Shown piece after piece: positions 58,958 through 64,000 of a DNA stretch of 64,000 nucleotides. Below the pieces are notes generated by a model. That model searched no databases, was not told where the DNA came from, and was given only the letters and a program-made list of their open reading frames with translations. Source of the stretch: Brassica napus (Eukaryota > Streptophyta > Magnoliopsida > Brassicales > Brassicaceae); contig NC_063449.1 of assembly GCF_020379485.1 (NCBI RefSeq), forward strand, positions 36,701,473 through 36,765,472. The letters run 5' to 3'. How positions within the stretch are numbered: position 1 is the stretch's first letter; each line of letters begins with the position of its first letter. The translations under genes and the position numbers were made by a program.

Positions 58958-60985
58958 AAAAGCAATAACTTCAACTCGTTAGTAATGCCTTAAGGAAATC
59001 AAACTATAACTCGCAATCAAACTAGTAAACATTTTATATTGCCATGTAACTCACAATCAACTCAACCGCAAACTACAATGAAAACCATCAACATGAATTA
59101 ATTTGTTTTTAAACAATTCACTCTCTTCCTAGTACATAAGGAACATATAACTCCATATCATCTTTGATAAACTATAAAACATTCAAGTATAACCAAACCC
59201 CCTCACAAACATAATGCATAATCGATTTGATTTCTACTCAATTCAAACTTAAAATGTCAACAAAAAATAAATTTCAAACACTAAACTTGAATCAATTTGA
59301 TTTCTACTCCATTCAAACTTTTACTAAGATATGAACATCAACTAAATCAAAAAAAAAAATCGAAAAGGGGATCTCAAAACCTTACTTCAATTTTAGGGAA
59401 AGAGAAACCGAGATGAAAATCGAACAACGTCAATCTCTTCGTCCGTAGAACAACTTAGGTGATTTCCTAGTGCATGAAAATAAAGAAATTAAGATCAACA
59501 CATCAAGAAAACATAAAGGGGATTTCGAAACCCTAACCTCAAAGATTTTAGAACCGAGATGAAGTAAGAGGAAGAGAAGAACAACGTGAAGCTAATCGTC
59601 CTTTATCAGCGACAAGAAGCTTCTCCCGAGCTTGAACAACTTCAATTGTAGCCGGCGGAGATTGCAAAGTAATCCTACTCTGTCGTGTTTAGAGAGGAGA
59701 GAAGAAAGAAGGAGGACGAAGGAGAGATGTGACGATGAGTTCAAGGTCTCCGTCGAACTAAGACAGCCGGAGAAGATGGTGTCGATAACGAAACCTAATC
59801 GCCGCCTCTTCGTTAGAGAGAAAGCAAAGTTGGAGTCGACGACATGTTATGATTTTTTACTCTGCATCTGTTTTTTTTTTTACTTCTTAGTTACTTCCTG
59901 AGTAAATTACATGACTTTTTTAATATATGTATTTCAAAATTAATAGAAAGGACAAAACGGGATTAACATTATTGTTTATACTATAGGGACAAAGATTTTA
60001 GTTTTAATTCGAAGGGGACAAAGTAGTAGTTGTTTTGTTCTCTTTTCTCAAATTTCTGGAAAAAAAAGCATGAAAATATGATAAGAATTTGGTAATTTTT
60101 TTGAAAAGAGTATCTTACCTTCTCTAGCTAATGCAATTTTTTTTGCTTATTCTGCATATTATTTTCTCTTTGGCCCGCCAGCCACCATGTATGTTCATAA
60201 TATTTTAGGGTATATTCATAATATTTTATTTTTAGTGAAAATTTGTTGTTTGTAAAAATAGGACACTGATTGTATACCCCAAAGGAAATTGATTTCAATG
60301 GACGATGGGAGTGGATTTATTTCAATGTACGTGGAAATTGACAGCAAGAAGAAGAAAAACAAAGTACTTTACTGTTCAAGGTAAGCTACTTCTGATTATG
60401 CTCTGTCTCTCTCTTAAATAAAGATGTGTATATATAAGTCAGAAATATATTTTATATATTCAGATGTGGAAGTAAAGCGTTTCAATGCACTTAAAACGGT
60501 GTGGGGTCGTAGCAAAAAGAAATTTCGTAGCAAAAACGGTGTGGGGTTTGGGGCAAGTTCTTTCATATGATACTTTCAATAGCTCCGGAAATGGATACAT
60601 CTTCGAAGGTGATCAATGCGAGTTTGGTGTTAATGTCATAGTTTCTCCACCCCCTACCAATTGGGAAATCCTTTCTTTTGATGATAAAATTCCTCATCCC
60701 AAGTATTTATGGACTGTCGAGAAGTTTTCTGAGTTAAAATTCCTCATCCCAAGTATTTATGGACTGTCGAGAAGTTCACGTATCAAACTCTTTTTCAATG
60801 GGAGGAATGGAATGGCAAGTATATCCAGCGACATTTTTGACTATTATACAGAAGACAGTCTATTTCCCCCTCCTAAGTATCATATAGCACAATATTTCCA
60901 CCGAACTATGACCTAATGTTAGATCTCCCCGAATTTAAAGTTATAAACCTATTTTTCCTTTAATTGAAAAATGTAAATTTATTTA

Positions 60986-61400
60986 GAGAAAATGACTAGG
61001 ATAACACTAAAACTTTTTTTGTCACAAGTATAGCCTCTAAAAGTAAAAATGACCAAAATAACACTTAATGTTTTATCAAAAGAGATAAATATACACTTAT
61101 ACCCAATGGTAAATTAATTTAGACATTAGGGTTTACAGTTAAGGGGTGGGGTTTACGGTTTAGGGATTAGAGTTTAGGGGTGGGGTTTAGGGTTTAGGAT
61201 TTATGATTTATGGTTTAGGGTTTAGAGTTTAGGGTTTAGGGTTTAGAGTTGGGAAATGGGGTTTTGGGATAAGATTTCAAATTTTGAAAAATAAAAAAAA
61301 TTATTTTTTTCAAAAGATAAAATGCTATTTTGGTCATTTTAGTTTTTAATGCTATTTTTGTGAGATAAACTTAGAAATGTGCTATTTTGGAGATTTACCC
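60986..61400. mobile_element. MULE-type miniature element, copy B, with telomere-like core
   Basis: A 415-bp element starts GAGAAAATGACTAGGATAAC and ends, inverted, GGGTAAATCTCCAAAATAGC. It is flanked by perfect ATTTATTTA (60977-60985 and 61401-61409), a 9-bp duplication. The inverted arms share AAAATGACCAAAATA. The core (about 61125-61250) is made of GGTTTAGGGTTTAG words like the plant telomere repeat. Same family as 50214-50549. Confidence 0.88.
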
Positions 61401-61419
61401 ATTTATTTATCCCTAAATC

Positions 61420-62085
61420 TAGGCCTGGGCAAAATAACCGGAACCGAAGAACCGAACCGAAACCGAACCGAAATACCCGAAACCGGAACCGGACCAATAC
61501 CCTCAAATACCCGAACGGTTCCTATATTTTTATATCCGAAATAACCGAACCGAACCGGAACCGAACCGAGAACCGAACAGGTACCCGAATATATAAAAAT
61601 ATTAATTATATATACATATAACATCATTAAATATATATTTTAAATTTAAAATTCTATTAAAAGTATCTGAAAATAGTTTATGATAACTAAATTATTATAA
61701 AGTATCCAAACTACCCGAAAGTATCCGAAAGTATCCGGATAGTTTTATCCGAAATATCCAATATAATCCAAAATATCCAAATTTTTTACGTAAATCATCT
61801 TAATTATTTGATATTTTACCCTAAATAACCGATATTTTATCCAAATTATCCGAACTACCCGAACTATCCGAATCCGAACCGGATCCAAATGAGAACCGAA
61901 CCTTTTCCGGATATTTTTCGGTTCCTACATTTACTATCCGAACCGAACCGAACCCGAAACTATCCGAACCGAACCGAACCGAAAATAGGTCAAGTACTAA
62001 ATGGATCCTCTAGCCCCTATCCAAACTACCCGAAACCCGAAATATCCGAACCGAACCGAACCGATACCCGAAATGTCCAGGCCTA
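61420..62085. mobile_element. Non-autonomous hAT element rich in AACCGAACCG words
   Basis: The 666-bp element begins TAGGCCTGGGC and ends GTCCAGGCCTA, flanked by a perfect 8-bp duplication CCTAAATC (61412-61419 and 62086-62093). Both ends are packed with AACCGAACC/ATCCGAA words; the middle is A/T-rich. Protein-like frames through it (Asn/Arg/Thr/Glu-Pro repeats) are translated simple repeats. No transposase. Confidence 0.9.
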
Positions 62086-63522
62086 CCTAAATCAATGGTT
62101 CTAAATTTAATTGCAACCATGATTTTAGTTGGTTTATTGTTAACCAAATCATTTTTAACCAGCTAAACAAAACAAAATTCAATTTAAAATAAAAACCCGA
62201 CCCAGTCAGACCCGGTTTCTTTCTTACTCTTCACCCGACTCACATTATTTGTTTCTTTTCTAATTCGTCTTCTTCATCGACCTGCTGAATGTGTCAATCA
62301 GCAACTAGAAGTAACCGTAAAAAAATGTTCAGATTTCAACATAGAAAATCTAAAATTCGTGAGCTTTGTTTGTTACATCGATCTCAGATTCCGAGGAAGT
62401 CGATAACTTATCCGCCCATTTTCTCAGATTATTTCAAGAAAAAAAGAAAAGAGTGACCAAAAGTTTCAACCTGATCGTGGATTGGAGGATTGAGATCAGT
62501 GGAGAAGAGAAAGTAGTTGAAACTTTGACTGATATATATATATATTATATACAGAGAGTTACATGAATTATTGAGAGCAATCACAGAGTGATTAAGGGAT
62601 TGAGCAATCGATACTGACTTTGACATAGATACGTTTGATATATTTGACTGTTTTTTATTGCTCTGGGTAATTCGATGAAGAAGAAGAAAGAAGAAGATAA
62701 AAAACGAGTCGGGTGAAGAAGAAGAAAGAAACTGGGTTGGATTATTTACGGGTATGGGTATGGGTTTATTTAAAATTTGATTTTATATTGGTTTAACTGG
62801 TTAAAAATGATTTGGTTAACAATAAACCAACTAAAATCATGGTTTATGTGCAATTAAATTTAGAACCATTGATTTAGGGATAAATAAGTTTACATTCAAG
62901 GAAAAATATGTTTATAACTTTAAATTCGGGGAGATCTAGCACTAAATCATAGTTCGGTGGAGATATAGTGCTATATGATATTTATGAGGGGAAATAGATC
63001 GTCATGATACTTACAAGTTTACAATCATTAATGTTCTTTAGGGTTCTAAAGCTCTATCCAAAGGGATTCTCTAGAGCCGATGGCAAATGGTTATCCGTTT
63101 TTCTCTCTTTAGCTGACAGTCATGCACCGAAAGCAGATGAGAAGATTTTCATGCAAGGACATGTGCGACTTCTTGACCCACTTGGATCTAATCACTACTG
63201 GGCACGACAATGTATTTTCTTAAACACAGTTACTTTTTCTTAAATAACAGTTCACAGTTGTTATTGTCTTGATAAGTACTGACATTCATTTGGTGTTTGC
63301 CTTTCTCTAGTAACAATGTTTCCCTTTCTCTAGTAACCATGTTTCCTTTATTATTTTCTTGCAGTGTATGACTGGCACATTGAATCAAACACCGGTTGGG
63401 GTTGGGATCAGTTCTTGTCTTTAGATGAACTTCAGAAGGTTTACTTGGATAAGAAGATGCGTTGAATATTGAGATCGAATTTGAAGTTGTTTCGGCTACC
63501 AAATATTTCCCCATTATTTAAG

Positions 63523-64000
63523 CTCTCTAGATTATTAACATTCTTCTACCATGACTACTTGAATATCAAAGTTTCTTCTTGAAGCTTTCTTTTTATTTAT
63601 CATTTAGTTTTCTAATTTACATAATTTGTTTTCATAGGGTTATCTTTTAATTAGCAAAAATAACTATCGTTTTCTACATATGCAAATGTTAATTTAATAA
63701 TTAAGACGAAACTAGTGGGAAAGTTTATAGGCGCTTAAAAATCTACAGATTATCTAAATGTTGAGAAAAAATCTTTTATACATTGTTCGTTTGTAATACT
63801 CAGCAGCATCATCATACTATAATCTTGCAAGACACGTACTGCTAACCATAAATTAGAGATGAACCAGAGCTTACTTAGGCTTTTTTTAGCTTTTTTGATT
63901 TTATGAGACATTTCCAATGCTACCCTTATATATTTTTTCCATTAAAATGATGCAAATTTAAAATAAGTTTGAGTTTTGGTCAAATGGTTCCCTTCATTTT
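63523..64000. other. AT-rich DNA after the MATH pseudogene
   Basis: Probably the old 3' UTR and downstream flank; nothing else seen. Confidence 0.5.

Larger units (their letters stand above)
51291..60058. mobile_element. Kaonashi-type MULE carrying transposase, GRF and ULP-like genes
   Basis: The left terminus GAGAAATTTGGGAAAATGGA (51291) resembles the inverted right terminus CAGAAATTTGAGAAAAGAGA (60058), with similarity continuing about 40 bp. Nine-base A-rich flanks agree (51282-51290 all A; 60059-60067 GAAAAAAAA), fitting the 9-bp duplication of Mutator-like elements. Contents: MURA transposase (plus, 52136-54282), a GRF zinc-finger ORF (minus, 54534-54946) and a DUF1985 plus Ulp1-protease gene (minus, 55859-58957). 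MULEs with ULP-like genes are known in crucifers as Kaonashi elements. All large genes carry lesions. The element interrupts intron 1 of the MATH gene. Confidence 0.8.
60854..63003. mobile_element. Long-inverted-repeat (foldback, MULE-like) element, itself twice invaded
   Basis: The left arm from 60854 (CTATTTCCCCCTCC, ACCGAACTATGA, AGATCTCCCCGAATTTAAAG) is mirrored by the right arm ending at 63003. The left arm resumes after two later insertions at 62086-62235 (AATCAATGGTTCTAAATTTA, TTTAGTTGGTTTATTGTTAA), mirrored at about 62700-62880. With insertions removed the element is about 1.07 kb with arms near 300 bp around a 450-bp loop lacking recognisable coding. Flanks ATTATAC (60843) and ATGATAC (63004) are a possible imperfect target duplication. 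It sits in a late intron of the MATH gene. Confidence 0.78.
51031..63522 (+). pseudogene. Tandem MATH-domain (TRAF-like) protein gene, split by transposons
   Basis: Exon 1 (51031-51197) encodes MGSSPTEVSTIVKNWREHPP, ASYSLKIHSFSQLE and SSGGYN, with a GT donor. Exon 2 (60262-60380) continues in phase with WTLIVYPKGN, then a TGA and frame change, then DDGSGFISMYVEID and KYFTVQ. Exon 3 (from 60464) gives DVEVKRFNALKTVWG, YIFEGDQCEFGVNVIV and the second MATH domain start YLWTVEKFSEL, then SNSFSMGGMEW near 60810. Exon 4 (about 63032-63211) gives VLKLYPKGFSRADGKWLSVF, and exon 5 (63365-63522) DWHIESNTGWGWDQFLSLDE, a one-base slip, then EIEFEVVSATKYFPII. Crucifer MATH proteins are numerous and poorly characterised. 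Intron 1 holds the MULE at 51291-60058; a later intron holds the nest at 60854-63003. Coding lesions include two tandem microduplications, so it is dead. Confidence 0.85.

Noticed and set aside
61379..62104. Asn/Arg/Thr/Glu-Pro repeat proteins
   Set aside because: Translation of AACCGAACC simple repeats inside a hAT element.
1..64000. CRISPR arrays, bacterial operons, riboswitches, rRNA genes
   Set aside because: None seen; spliced plant genes and plant transposons make this nuclear eukaryotic DNA.

Overview
The window reads as nuclear DNA of a crucifer (Brassicaceae), most likely Brassica or a close relative. Two spliced single-copy genes and one intronless gene have strong Arabidopsis counterparts, introns are short GT-AG, intergenic DNA is very AT-rich, and the transposons are of crucifer type: Kaonashi-like MULE, TRIM, hAT miniatures, PIF/Harbinger, LINE and SINE. 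Only three host genes look intact: a class I TCP transcription factor recognised as TCP15 (minus, 22975-23922), a seven-exon MOG1-like Ran-binding protein (minus, 43609-44958) and a ten-exon NEMP/DUF2215 inner-nuclear-membrane protein (plus, 47416-49911). TCP15 and MOG1 are, from memory, neighbours in Arabidopsis (At1g69690/At1g69680); here about 20 kb of mobile DNA separates them.

Layout. 1-5.3 kb: two tandem degenerate F-box/LRR/FBD genes, the second carrying a solo LTR with a 5-bp target duplication. 5.6-6.4 kb: a TRIM element with three LTRs in tandem. 6.4-19.1 kb: AT-rich DNA with Helitron-like ends, a full-length 6.3-kb LINE with a perfect 15-bp target duplication and broken ORFs, and a truncated quinone-oxidoreductase (PIG3-like) pseudogene. 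19.7-20.3 kb: a non-autonomous hAT. 22.9-24.2 kb: TCP15 and its leader. 29.5-35.2 kb: a near-complete PIF/Harbinger element (transposase, Myb/SANT-like ORF1, a GRF zinc-finger membrane protein, plus a B3/REM gene fragment). 35.7-37.6 kb: a Pack-type PIF element carrying pieces of REI1 and methylthioribose-1-phosphate isomerase genes. 37.9-42.5 kb: a 648-bp tandem duplication, two hAT-type elements and a poly(A) retroposon. 43.6-49.9 kb: MOG1, a SINE and NEMP. 51.0-63.5 kb: one MATH-domain gene, now a pseudogene, split by an 8.8-kb Kaonashi-type MULE in its first intron and by a three-layer nest of elements in a later intron.

How the parts relate. The host genes are ordinary housekeeping or developmental genes and share no evident pathway, though MOG1 and NEMP both act at the nuclear envelope or transport machinery. 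The rest is transposon biology: at least fifteen insertions can be bounded by target-site duplications read directly from the sequence, and several carry captured host fragments. The most noteworthy points are the dissected MATH gene, the Pack-PIF with two captured genes, and GRF zinc-finger ORFs riding on two unrelated transposon superfamilies. I found no system I could defend as wholly new. Family names rest on motif recognition, not on database searches.
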